A stretch of DNA of 64,000 nt, from the NCBI GenBank assembly GCA_027625915.1, contig JANTQA010000072.1:682001-746000 (forward strand), read 5' to 3'. This document shows, piece after piece, positions 35,801-46,181 of the stretch (within the stretch, counting starts at the first letter, position 1; every line of letters starts with the position of its first letter). The notes beneath the pieces were generated by a model. It did no database searches. It saw only the letters and a list, made by a program, of their open reading frames with translations, and was not told the DNA's origin. Position numbers and translations under genes: made by a program. The DNA comes from Anaeramoeba flamelloides. Lineage: Eukaryota; Metamonada; Anaeramoebidae.

Positions 35801-36564
35801 TCGCCATCCGTCTATTACGATCGATCATTGATATAATTTCCACGAATGGGTGGTTGAAGCCTGCTCTGCACGCAATGGTTTTATCTCAAATGTTTGTTCA
35901 GGCCTTATTCCAGGGGGATTCTGCCTTGAAACAATTGCCCTTCTTTAACGAAGAATTGATAAAGCGTTCACAACAAAATGGTATTAATGACATTTTCGAT
36001 TTGTTAGATTATGAAGATGATGAAAAGCGTGCTCAAATAATAGATCTATCAGAAGAGCAATTAAACGAAGTTGCCATTTTCTCAAATAGATACCCTATCA
36101 TTAATGTTGACTATTTGATCAATAAAAAAGACGAGATAGTCGTTAATTCCAAAGTGAGCCTGGTTGTGCAATTGGAAAGAGATCTTGACGAAGAAGATGA
36201 TGAAGATGAAGATGATGTTGCCCTATACGAAACAATATTGTCTCCATATTACCCAGAAGAAAAAGACGAGCAATGGTGGGTTGTTGTCGGTAACATCCAA
36301 AATAATTCATTATTATCAATAAAAAAAATTCCCTTAATTAAAAAAATGAAGGCTAATCTTTCTTTTAATGCGCCAAGCACTCCTGGTATCTACCAATACA
36401 CACTATATTTTATTTGTGATTCCTATTATGGCGTAGATGAGCAATTAACTTTCCAAATCAAAGTTAAACCAAAGCCTAAAAAAGACAAGAAAAAAAAAAA
36501 AAAAAAGTCAAAAAAAAAAAATAAAAAAAAGGAAAAGGAAGAAATGTCAATTGAAAAGAAATAA
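26899..36564 (+). CDS. BRR2: Brr2 / U5 snRNP 200-kDa RNA helicase
   Basis: Unwinds U4/U6 snRNA to activate the spliceosome. Exons are 26899-27318 and 29779-36564 (GTAAGC donor, ATAG acceptor, phase 0), giving 2401 aa against 2136 in human. Exon 1 has the family N-terminus: DYDYKQNANLVL, RDEPSGE (26-32), SLVGK. Exon 2 has two helicase cassettes, each followed by a Sec63 unit. Cassette 1 is intact: Walker A APTGAGKT (590-597), DEIH (703-706), SATLP, FGRAGRP (942-948). Cassette 2 is degenerate as in other Brr2 proteins: APNGSGKT (1550-1557), DDLH (1652-1655), SSS, and NGKNCRP in place of motif VI. The end matches the C-terminal Sec63 Ig-like part (EQWWVVVGNIQNN, YQYTLYFICDSYYG). Extra length comes from Lys/Glu/Asp runs before cassette 1, between the cassettes (~1415-1480) and at the Lys-rich C-terminus. 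It runs without internal break. Confidence 0.98.
27319..29778 (+). other. Brr2 intron 1 (2460 nt)
   Basis: The single intron of Brr2. The flanking protein joins directly onto the human alignment (LRNSKLN then EKSKKKKLSKYLENL), so no exon is missing inside. It holds only A/T runs; I saw no MITE of the families found elsewhere and no open frame of interest, so its length is unexplained. Confidence 0.8.
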
Positions 36565-38247
36565 TTATATTTGATTTTATTTATTTATTATTTCTATTTA
36601 GAATTCTTTTTTTTCTTTTTTATGGATTTAAAATATATTAATTATTTAATCTTTACTTTGGATGATTTTTTAAAAAACCATTTTTCTTAATAAAAATAAA
36701 TTCCAAGATCTTTTTTTTTTTTATTGTTTTTTTTTTTATTTATTGTTGTGTCTTAATGGTATCTTATAAAATCATTTTAATTGTTTTGGCAATCTTTTAA
36801 AAGTTTAATAAATTTTCATTTTCTATGGAATTACCCTACCTATGAAAATAAGCGAAAAATTTGGATTCCTCAGTTAAAACAAATGAATTTTTTTAATTAA
36901 TCAAAATAAAAAATTATTTTTGATATTATGACGAAAAAAAAATACAATAGTTTTATTAATGCTGAGTGAATAAATAAATTGTTTTTTGAGTCTAGAAAAT
37001 AATTCTTAAATAAAATTTTTGTGATTGTGGGGGTGTCTATTTCGTTTGTTAAGTGTTCGAGGTTTTTTTGAGGTTTGTAAAAGATAATGATGGTTTTCTA
37101 GAGGTTTTCTGTTTTATGATGAAATCTTTCGATTTTACAAATCAACAGAAAACTCAAGAAAAGTTCACAGTAAATAAGAGTAATTAATGGCCTCTTTTTT
37201 AAATAATTAAATAAAAAAAAAAAAATCTAATCAATTCCTAACAGTTGAATCAATAAAGATTTGTTTATAGAATTGTTGTTAACATTATAAATAATATTTA
37301 TATAAATTTATTAACGTTGATTGAAATAAAATACAAAATAGTCACAGGTTAATAATCATTTATTTTACTAAAATAAAAAAGTATATATAAATTGAATTTA
37401 GAAACTGAATTTTTTAATGATATTAATTTTTATTATTTTTTAGACTTAAGTTTTTTGTGTTATTTGGGTTTTGAATTAATTTTTTTTTTAAAAGTGTTTG
37501 GTGGTGGGAAAGGAAATAAGTAAGATTATTGTGTCTGGTAATAAAATTATTTTTTGAAATCCAAGCTAAAAAAAATGACATAATATAATAATTTTTCTAG
37601 GGATATTTATATTAGTTATTTTTTGTCTAATTTTTTTTCCTTGATTTTTTCTTTTCCTTAATTTATTTTCCTTAAAGATCTTCGCATCTTAAACTAAAAA
37701 TAACCCACACAATTTGACTTGTTTCAAAAGTGAAAAAAATATTTTTTTTTTACTGGATGATATAAATGTCGCTCTATCAAGAAAAATATTTTACATATTT
37801 TCTCAAATTCATTCTAATAATAAAAGTTATTTGAATTAGATCATAAGCAATCAAATCTTGATCTTCAATATTTCTTTAATAAACTGAGCTAAGTGAAAAA
37901 AACATGGATGGAATGAATCAACTAAATTTATTTGATGAAAGGAAGTGATTTGAAACCAACAGAACTGAACTAGAAACCCCAAAGCAAAGATTATTAAAAA
38001 AATGGGAACGTAAATGGGACTCAATCAGTCATTCGAGATATCTGCCGAGTCGATACTTGGACTAGGTTAATACTGTCAATTCGGAAGCTTGTACTGTGGT
38101 TTTGAGAAAACTATATTTGCAAAACCTACTAGAAATTAAAAAAAGCAACTCAAAAAAAAAAAAAGAAAAGTTCAAACATAGTAACTTTTTATTATTCAAA
38201 AGCATTACTTAATAGATATTATTATTTTATACAAATTGATATTATCC
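36565..38247. other. intergenic between convergent genes
   Basis: 1.7 kb between the 3' ends of Brr2 (+) and the membrane protein (-). AATAAA-type words follow Brr2 at ~36690. A small inverted pair (GGTTTTCTGTT near 37104 and CAACAGAAAACTC near 37144) is present. Nothing else recognised. Confidence 0.5.
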
Positions 38248-40164
38248 TTAGCGAAGGATCTTGTATTCGCGTTTCCACCAAAGCTCAGTATGACCATATT
38301 CTTTATTTTGGTTTAATAGTATACTTTTTCTTTTTGAATCTGGATATACATTTAATAAAAATTCATAAAAATGTTTCAAACGCACAAGAAGGGACGCAAT
38401 AAAATCGATTAATACCTGTACTAAAAATAAATAAAAAAGCATTATCAATATATGTGTTACATTTTTGACTTGTAGAAGTTCATGGAATATTCTTGATTTA
38501 TTAGTGGCTATGTTTGGAATGTTGAATAGATAATAACCAACAATCATGATGATCATCACCGGTACACTTTCCAGTGCTGAAATTAAATTATCAGGTTGAA
38601 ATGATTGACAAATTATCATTTTAAATATCGCAAAGATGAGAATTAAGAGACGGGTAAAAAAATTGTTCTCTCTATTTCCTTTCAATAAATGAAAGTTTCC
38701 AGTTTCAGAATAACTTCTAACTTGTGTGTGAATTTCACAGCTGGTGTCCTGATCCCATTTGGTTGTAAAATATTTCATCACTGTCATCAAGTCTGCCAAG
38801 CTACAGCAACTATATTTCTCTGGCGCTGTTTGGTGTTTTCCCGGTTTGAGCGAGAAACACAATTTAAGAATATCCTTGGGTAACCCCATTAGTTTTTTTG
38901 TTGCAGAATAGCAAACAGTCTCATCGTTTGTATCAAACATGACAGCACAGGGCATATCGGTCTTTGGAAACGAACCACTATAATTATTTGTAATCCGTCC
39001 TTTAACTAATTTTAAACGATCGTTCACGAACTCCAAAAATTCTTTCCTCCACCATCTTTTCACTTCCTCTGTCTCTTGGCTAACATTAACGCAACTCAGC
39101 GAATCAAAGAAATCCACGATCTCATTTGTGTTTCTGCAATTTGCTGACAATGCTGCGTCAAGGTATTTCAATTGGTATCTACGCAGCCCATTGCCGCTTG
39201 GATATTCTGGATATATTCCTTCGACGTTTGAAAGCTTCGCAATAAGTTTCCTTATTGCAATGTCTTGGTTGATAGAGTAATTCGATCCTTCTGTGTTAGG
39301 TTGCATTCGGTCAGAAGTAACTCGATCACATCTCAAATTTATAAAGGTTCTCTTGTTTGAAGATAAGTTCCACCCTCCTTTGGCTTTCTGTGATTTTATC
39401 CCCTTTTCTGGGATTGGGTTCTCATTTAAAGTTGTTTGAAAAATTATCTTGATCTGTTTCCCTTTTTTTTTGCCCTCTTTTGACAAAAACTGAATGATCT
39501 CAAGATCGGTTTCCCTGATCCCCCTTAACATAAAAACCAAGATCTCTTTCTTATTAGTTTTATCCAAAGCAAGTTCTTTCTTCAATAAATCATAACCCTT
39601 CTTTTCATCAGTAAGGGCCAACAAATTCAAGCCATCCAAAAAGCTTGCAACTCTCTGCTGTTGATCTAAAGGGGAGTAATTATGAACATAAACGCGGCTA
39701 TTGCTTTTGGAAAGTATATTCCTCAAAAGTGCGATTGCAAGCGGATCATCTGTATCGTTCGCCCAAAGGTCTGAACAAACCAATGCAAAATGTACATCCT
39801 GATAATTAGTTGCTAGGATCTTTGAAGTGTCTCCATTAAAAACGTCGAGTGACAATAGTGCCAAATTTTGATTACGTACCTCAATTTGTTCAAAGTGAAA
39901 GGAACTTGATTGCTTTTTCTGCTTTTTAGCCTTCAGAAATACCGAAAGGCACAAAAAAAATAACTTTGAAGCCAACAGGGTATAGAACATGTTTGTGTCT
40001 AGCTTCAAATTGGTGAATAAAACAAGAATAACTGAAATTGCCCATTCTATTGATTTGTAGGTTATTTTGTTTGGCAATCGGTATCCTTTATACCATGGTA
40101 AAAGATATAGTTCACTTTTTAAAGATCGGTTTTTTAACCTTTGAAAATTTAAAATTTTTCCCAT
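38248..40164 (-). CDS. unassigned membrane protein, possible nucleoside-hydrolase-like domain
   Basis: 638 aa, one exon, no firm family. Two close hydrophobic stretches near the N-terminus (~40-78), a soluble middle (~80-500), and three C-terminal spans (~505-523, ~533-550, ~569-594) followed by a basic, Trp-bearing tail. The middle contains ALVCSDLWANDTDDPLAIAL (128-147). A strand ending in Asp, then an Asp-Asp pair followed by a hydrophobic helix, is how the metal-binding loop of inosine-uridine nucleoside hydrolases and their DUF1593 relatives looks; the spacing is longer than usual. A later MPCAVMFDTNDE could be the second metal site. Both points are inference. Cys and charged loops are scattered without pattern. 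No neighbour helps, since the flanking genes are unrelated. The ATG at 40164 is in a good context and precedes a basic stretch. Confidence 0.8.
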   Translation of the reverse strand: MGKILNFQRLKNRSLKSELYLLPWYKGYRLPNKITYKSIEWAISVILVLFTNLKLDTNMFYTLLASKLFFLCLSVFLKAKKQKKQSSSFHFEQIEVRNQNLALLSLDVFNGDTSKILATNYQDVHFALVCSDLWANDTDDPLAIALLRNILSKSNSRVYVHNYSPLDQQQRVASFLDGLNLLALTDEKKGYDLLKKELALDKTNKKEILVFMLRGIRETDLEIIQFLSKEGKKKGKQIKIIFQTTLNENPIPEKGIKSQKAKGGWNLSSNKRTFINLRCDRVTSDRMQPNTEGSNYSINQDIAIRKLIAKLSNVEGIYPEYPSGNGLRRYQLKYLDAALSANCRNTNEIVDFFDSLSCVNVSQETEEVKRWWRKEFLEFVNDRLKLVKGRITNNYSGSFPKTDMPCAVMFDTNDETVCYSATKKLMGLPKDILKLCFSLKPGKHQTAPEKYSCCSLADLMTVMKYFTTKWDQDTSCEIHTQVRSYSETGNFHLLKGNRENNFFTRLLILIFAIFKMIICQSFQPDNLISALESVPVMIIMIVGYYLFNIPNIATNKSRIFHELLQVKNVTHILIMLFYLFLVQVLIDFIASLLVRLKHFYEFLLNVYPDSKRKSILLNQNKEYGHTELWWKREYKILR

Positions 40165-40454
40165 TATTTGGTTCTCTTTTGAAGTAACGAAAAATGTTAC
40201 TACTACGAGTGTATCAAAAAAGAAAAGTAATAATCAACAATAGTGTGTTGTTGTTTGCCAACAAAATAGTTTAAAGTTGAAAATAACTTGGAATTAAAGA
40301 ATTTGAAAAAGTATTAAAAATAAAAAAATGTAATAATTTTTATTTAAGGGTTAAATATGAAAAAAACACTTTAACTGATAAGAGAGAATTTTAAAGTGAC
40401 TTAGTGTATGTTTTGTAATTTTGTCAGTAAACAAACAAGTTATTACAAACCTTT

Positions 40455-40625
40455 TACTGGTATTTGAATTATAAATGTGTTATAATATTTACATCATTTT
40501 CAATTCTTCATTTTAAATTAAAGCTACAAATTACAACTTACTTCTTTGAGAACCTATTTATATAAAAAAACCAATATGGAATGTGAAGTAAAATTTTTAC
40601 CCCATTTATAATTCCAATACCAGTA
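40455..40625. mobile_element. ~165-bp MITE, copy C2
   Basis: Left end TACTGGTATTTGAATTATAA; the complement of the right end is TACTGGTATTGGAATTATAA. The arms continue (ATG then TTAC-rich) for ~38 bp. TTTA-like borders. Same ends as 12651-12813, with a different centre. Confidence 0.75.
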
Positions 40626-40825
40626 AATATATGGCATTAGAAAACTTTTTTTTATTTTTTTTTTTTCAAAAGTAATGTAACACTTTGTTCTTCATGTTGA
40701 TTCAATTAAACTAACCCCTTTATCAATATTTGAGAAAAGAGTTATCATTTTTAAGAAAAAGTCATTTTTTCCCAATTAATTTTTAGTTTCAGTCTTTCCA
40801 AGGCTACCATGATATTTTTTAAATA

Positions 40826-41155
40826 ACAAATTTTGATATTGGTATAGTTTTTTAAAAAGTTGAATCGGAGAATAATAAAGCTCATATTGAAAAAAAAAAA
40901 AAAATTCCATATGGGCCAATATTCAAGTATTTTTTCTGATTTCCAAAAAAGAAATTTCCAGAGTCCAAAATGACTCTCAATATCAAAAAATTATTGAAAA
41001 AAAACATAAAATTTACCCTTAAACATATGATTTTTTTTTAATCACATCAAAAGATTAATTTTCATATGAACTCATTTATGATTGTTTTTTTCAATATGAG
41101 CTTTGCTAATCTCGACTTCAACTTTTTAAAAAACTATATCAATATCAAATTTTGA
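40826..41155. mobile_element. 330-bp foldback element
   Basis: Left arm AAATTTTGATATTGGTATAG, TTTTTTAAAAAGTTGAA, AAAGCTCATATTGAAAAA; the right arm is the reverse complement with few changes (CAATATGAGCTTTGCTAAT, CAACTTTTTAAAAAACTATA, TCAATATCAAATTTTGATAT). Arms ~60 bp or longer, non-coding centre. No second copy in the window. Confidence 0.75.
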
Positions 41156-41874
41156 TATTGAAATTTTTTCATTGCTGTTTTAAGACAGTTGTATCAGATT
41201 TGATTCTTTTGGTTTGGATTTTTAAGATCCAATAAATAAAAAGAAAAATTTTGCCAAATGTTTTTTATTTTTAAAAAATCTTGTTTTCGTTAATTTTTTC
41301 ATGTTTATATGTTCAAATAAGGTTTCAAATTTCAGTCTTGTTTTAAAAGTACGAGAATAATTAATCACAAATCCAATAATTGATAGAAATAATAAAATTG
41401 ATAATTTGTTTTCTTTTTAATGATTTTTTAAATTCTGGGGAATCACACCGAATGTTTAATATTTTTTTCAGTTATTCATTATACAAACAAGATGTGTTAA
41501 TTAATAAAATATGTTTTTTATAATATCAATTATTCTTTATTTAAATTGTTTAATTTGTATTATTTTTCCTTGTTTGTGAATATTGAAAATTTTGTGAAAG
41601 AAAAATAAAATATTGTATATAATATGAGAATTATTTCATTTCTACTGAAAAAAATAAGATTTGGTTATTAATTATTGACAAATAATAATCAAATTATAAA
41701 ATAATTTAATATATATCAAGTAGGTTCATGAAGGTTTTTAAAAAATATTCAGGTGACGTATTATATAGATATATATATTATGTTGGTGGTTTCAAGTAAT
41801 ATTTTTGTGTTAAGAGTCTAGTTGTTTGTAGTGGACTTGTTTCTACACAAGCAGTGGTCTTTAGCTTAAAAATA

Positions 41875-42073
41875 TATAGTCAGATCCACTTTTAAAACGC
41901 AAACTTTCAAAAAAAATTAAGGCACAAAAATAATCTCAAATTACTACACAAAATTCAGTTTCAAGAAAAATAATTTGTTTGAAAAAAATTCTAAAAAATG
42001 TGCTTTAATTCAGATTATTTTTTTGCTTTAAATTTTAATGAAATTTTGTGAATTAAAAGTAGAACTGGTTGTA
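41875..42073. mobile_element. ~200-bp mariner-type MITE, copy B3
   Basis: Ends TATAGTCAGATCCACTTTTA and, complemented, TACAACCAGTTCTACTTTTA, matching B1 and B2 (25161, 25994). Inner words ATTAAGGCACAAAA and TGTGCTTTAATT are inverted to each other. Confidence 0.8.
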
Positions 42074-43163
42074 GTCTGAAATTTAACTTCTTTGGTTAAA
42101 AAAATACAAATCAGTAAAAAAAAATTAATTGGATCTAATTAAGAAAATTTTTCTATTAAGGGTTGGTACATTTTCTAAAATGTTGAGTAACATATTTTGT
42201 TTGAAACCAAATTCATTTAATCATTTTTTTACCAAAATAATTTAATATTTTAATAAATATGGTGGTTAAATTTATCCTTGTATAATCTAATTATATACCA
42301 ATTAAATAATTGTGACAAAAAAAAAACAATAAATCCATCAAGAAATAATAAAAAAAAAAAATCATTTATTTCTTGATTTTCTGGTGAATCATTTTGAGGA
42401 ATTCCTTATTTCATATTTGGTTAGTTTTTTTTTAAATTCTTGTTTGGAAAAACTTTTTTTGGAAAATTTGTGATTAGAAAAGTATGTATATTTCTAAAAA
42501 ATTTACCAAGATGAATTTTATAGTCCTATTATCATTTGATTAATCTAATCGAAAGTTTGATTCAGAAAATGGAATTTTTTTTTGAATTCTCCTTTAGAAA
42601 TATAGAGATTTATATGTTTGGATTTATTTGATATGGTAATTAGTTATTTTATTTTTAGTAATAAACTCAAAATAATTATGAATCGTTGCTTTTAATTTTT
42701 CGGTTGGTGTTTTCTTTTTATTTGAGTTGAATCTTTTGCAATTATTTTTTATTTTCAGGTATTCATTTTGTTTATTTTAATTTTTGTTACATGGTTCCTT
42801 GGTTTTGGATTATTTTCGTTAAAATATTTGAAAAAAGAATTTTGAAAACAAATTTGTAAAAAAAAAAAAATAATAAATAATAAAAGGAGGGTAAGGGATA
42901 ATATATCTCCCTTATAAATCACTGTTTTGTACCAATGAAATGTTCTTATAAAACTCCCTAATTATAGGAAATTTGATTAATTTTACGTTCTTTTGATATA
43001 CATTTGTGTGATATTGGGTTGTTATATTTTGCTAATACAGTAGTAACTATATTGTGATTGTAGTATTTTTTTTTTTTTTTAATATCGGTATTCTGGATAA
43101 AATTCTTACTCCAATATCTATTATAATTTTTTTCACGAATCCAAATTGGGGATTAAATGTGTT

Positions 43164-43712
43164 ATACTGGGCACTCATTTTTTTTTTTTTTCAAAAAAAA
43201 AGTTAAAAGGGAATTATTTATACAGGATTATCAGTTGGATGTAAAATATAATTCAAGCCATATAGTTATCGATTGTTAAAAAACACTATTTTAATAATCC
43301 TTGATTTTTTTTATTATTATTCCCAATTAAAATGAGAACACAATGTTTGTACATACATTTTTTTTAAAAGAGAAAGTAATCGATTTTTTTTCGATGGTTA
43401 TTCGAATTAAAAGTTTTTCAAATTTTTGATTATAAAGGAGTGTTTTTTTTTTTTTCAAAAAAAAAGAGTGCTTTTCTACCTATTCCAGCTTCTGCTTTAT
43501 ATATACCTGTTAATCCCTCGTTTTTTTGTACTTAATTTTTCCAAACCGTTTGAATTATAAAAAGGTTTTCATTTTTTTAAGAAAGAAAACTCACCAAAAG
43601 TTTTCAAAAGGTGCTCACTTTCTTTAAGGGAGTAAGTACATTTTGCCATTTTGAAAATTTTTATTTGTGTGAACATTACTAAAAACTATTTTTTGAGTGC
43701 CATAGGATATTG
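43164..43712. mobile_element. possible DNA-transposon remnant with GGCACTCA ends
   Basis: The left edge TACTGGGCACTCATTTTTTT and the complement of the right edge TATGGCACTCAAAAAATAGT share GGCACTCA and resemble Tc1/mariner ends. An inner word TAAGGGAGTAAGTACATTTT (43633-43652) recurs reversed at 44805-44824 beside another GGCACTCAAAAAATG, so a second, reversed piece of the family probably lies at ~44780-44830. Confidence 0.4.
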
Positions 43713-45170
43713 AAACTTTGAAACCAAAACACCGTCCACTAGTCTATTCCTAAAAATAATCAAAGTAATTCCGAGTTGAATCTTAATTTTTTCAATTTTT
43801 TGAACATTTTTTTTGATTCAATTTTTGGTTTTATTAAATTTGGTTTTGGATCTAGAGATGTGTTTATACAAATGATTGAAACCATCAAACCGTAAATCAA
43901 AAAAATATACCCGAAATGGTGTGCATTTGAAACAAATATTTTCTTTTAGAAGATTAAACACGAAAGATCACCATTCCAAATAAATTTGTTGAAATCAAGA
44001 ATGAAAAAAAAAATTCGATAAAAGCCTATTTTCAAAGATTTGTTTTCTTTTTCTTCTTGGTTTTTATTCATACAAACTATTTTTTCCTTGAATTTCTCAC
44101 CCCGTTACTATTTATTATTATTTTAAAAAACCTTTTGTGACTAATTTGCTTTAAAATTCTTTTTTAAAATATTTTTATCCAACAAAGCCAAAACAAGGAA
44201 CATTATTTCAAAAATTAAAATAAAGGAATTGAATTCTTGGAAACAAAAAACAGTTACAAAAGATTCGAATCAAAATATTGAAAAATTCAAGAAAAAATTT
44301 CAATCAGATTCAGAATTTTTTTGAGTTCTCATTTTAATGGAAAATAAATAATTATAAAATCAAACGAATTTGACCAATAAACCCTCGTTCTCAAGAAGAA
44401 TTAAAAAAATCTCTGATTTTCTGAACAAAAATTAGAATTTGATGAAATAAATGAAAATGGGATTTTTAAATTCATTTTGGAAATTCTTTAGAAATATACA
44501 GTAATTTGTTTATCAAAAATTTTTCAAATAATTTTTTTTTCATAAAGAATTAAAAATAAAATCAAATAAAGAATAAGTAATTGTGTCAAATGTTATAGAT
44601 AAGATCAAGTAATAAATGATTTTTATTTATTTTTTTTTTAATCATTTTTTTCATTTTTTTGATTTACCTTTTTTTATTGGTATGAAAATATCTTATACTA
44701 GGATATATTCCACTCTAGTATTTATGAAAATATCAATGTATTTGGCTAAAGAAATGATTTGAATAATTCAGTTTTACATAAATGGAGGCACTCAAAAAAT
44801 GAAAAATGTACTTACCCCCTTAAAATGGCTGGAAATGAAAGTATTTTTTCATAATTCTGAATCAAAGAAAAATCAAACCAAATAACTTTAAAAAAGTATG
44901 TATTTGTTCCAAAAAACTCAGCTAAATAAAAATTAAAAACGAAAATTGGCAAAGGAAGGCAATTTTGAAAACATATTTTGTACAAAAAATTAAAAATTGA
45001 AATGTAAAATGAGAATTTTTTTTTTTGTTTTTTTATTGAGTAACCAAAAAATTTTAAAAAAAAAAAGAGATTTGCGACCAAATTAAAAACAATAAAGAGA
45101 ATTAAAAAATAACAAAAATAAAACCAAAAGAAAAGATAAAAGAGTATCAACCAATATAGTATCAGTTCCT

Positions 45171-46181
45171 CTATTTCTTTAATTGTTGTGCCATTGGGAA
45201 CACAGCAGCTGCAAGACCATATAATAATTGTTTACCGAGTATCATATTTCTGTCTTTTGTTTCGGAGTTTTCTTGTGTCTCCACTAAGGTGCTATTAGTT
45301 TCGGTTTGTCCAAATATCTTTTTGCAGTTCCCTTGGAATAACGATCTGAGTTGATTTATTTCGTCGCGGAGGCTTTGGTTTTCAATACTTAATTTCGAGA
45401 CTTCGTCAACTAATTCATTATTTTTGGATCTAAGGTCTTTTGTTTCGGTTTCAAGGCCTTGTACATATTGTTTCTTTCGTTGTCTGCTTTTCCTTGCGTT
45501 AATCCTGTTACGCTCGAGGATTTTTTTTCTTCTTTCTTCAGGGTTGAGTGCAGTTGTTGTTTTCTTTGTCTTTGGTTCGGTGGTTTTGTTTGTAGCTGGT
45601 TTTGCTTTTGTACCTGTTTTGTCTTTTGTTTTTGTATTGATTCGTTTTCGTGCTGTTGTTTTCGTTTTGGTTTTGGTTTTGGTTTGTTTTTTTGTGGTCG
45701 AGGTTGTCTTTTTTTTTGAAGATCTTGTTTTTTTTGTTGTTTGACTATTTGAAGTAATTTTGAGACTATTTTTTTGGTGCGTTTCAAGTGAACTGTTTGT
45801 GATCTTTTGTTGCTTGCTTAAAGGCTCGGATCGTGCTTCCAATTTGATCTCGTCAACGGCTTTTTCGTAGTGCCTTTTGCGTTGGATCTTGGCCTCGCTT
45901 TGATCGTGTACAAATAGGTCTGGAAAGCTGAGGCTTTGGGGGACAGTCACAGATTGTAAAAGCTCTTCTTCTTGTTCGGCATTCAATTTTCTGATGTTTT
46001 GGATGCTTTTGCTTCGTGCGAACGAGACTTGGTTTGGTTCAGTTTCAAATTCGTTTTCAGTTTGCTCATCAGAAAAGGAGTCAAGGAGGTTCACTTGATC
46101 AGAACCGGAAAATAATTCAAAATTACCGAGGGACTCAAATAAGTCAGTTTCAAAAGTTGTGTCGAAAATATCGTTTAACAT
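45171..46181 (-). CDS. bZIP transcription factor
   Basis: A nuclear DNA-binding dimer. 336 aa, one exon. Residues 215-283 form the bZIP: the basic region ERNRINARKSRQRKK carries the family signature (Asn225, Ala229, Ser232, Arg233), then six leucines at exact heptad spacing (243, 250, 257, 264, 271, 278). The Asn-x-x-x-Ala-x-x-Ser-Arg pattern is of the ATF/CREB and Hac1/XBP1 general type; the subfamily is not certain. The N-terminal ~90 residues are acidic with Phe and Leu (FETDLFESLGNFELF), as in activation domains. Residues ~145-210 are a Lys/Thr-rich linker. The tail (LLYGLAAAVFPMAQQL) is mildly hydrophobic but too short to call a membrane anchor with confidence. Frames on the other strand here are shadows. 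Confidence 0.95.
   Translation of the reverse strand: MLNDIFDTTFETDLFESLGNFELFSGSDQVNLLDSFSDEQTENEFETEPNQVSFARSKSIQNIRKLNAEQEEELLQSVTVPQSLSFPDLFVHDQSEAKIQRKRHYEKAVDEIKLEARSEPLSKQQKITNSSLETHQKNSLKITSNSQTTKKTRSSKKKTTSTTKKQTKTKTKTKTTARKRINTKTKDKTGTKAKPATNKTTEPKTKKTTTALNPEERRKKILERNRINARKSRQRKKQYVQGLETETKDLRSKNNELVDEVSKLSIENQSLRDEINQLRSLFQGNCKKIFGQTETNSTLVETQENSETKDRNMILGKQLLYGLAAAVFPMAQQLKK

Larger units (their letters stand above)
40165..45170. other. intergenic, MITE-rich
   Basis: 5 kb upstream of the membrane protein and downstream of bZIP (both -). It holds MITE C2 (40455-40625), a 330-bp foldback (40826-41155), MITE B3 (41875-42073) and a GGCACTCA inverted-repeat segment (43164-43712) with a reversed partner piece near 44785-44825. 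The 112-codon minus-strand frame at 44812-45150 is Phe/Leu-rich read-through of T-runs and is not called. Confidence 0.6.

Noticed and set aside
44812-45150. 112-codon minus-strand Phe/Leu-rich frame downstream of bZIP
   Set aside because: Read-through of T runs, no motif; its apparent membrane spans come from poly-T.
45410-45787. Open frames overlapping the bZIP gene in other frames and on the other strand
   Set aside because: Composition is that of a Lys/Thr repeat region read out of frame; the bZIP frame explains the sequence fully.
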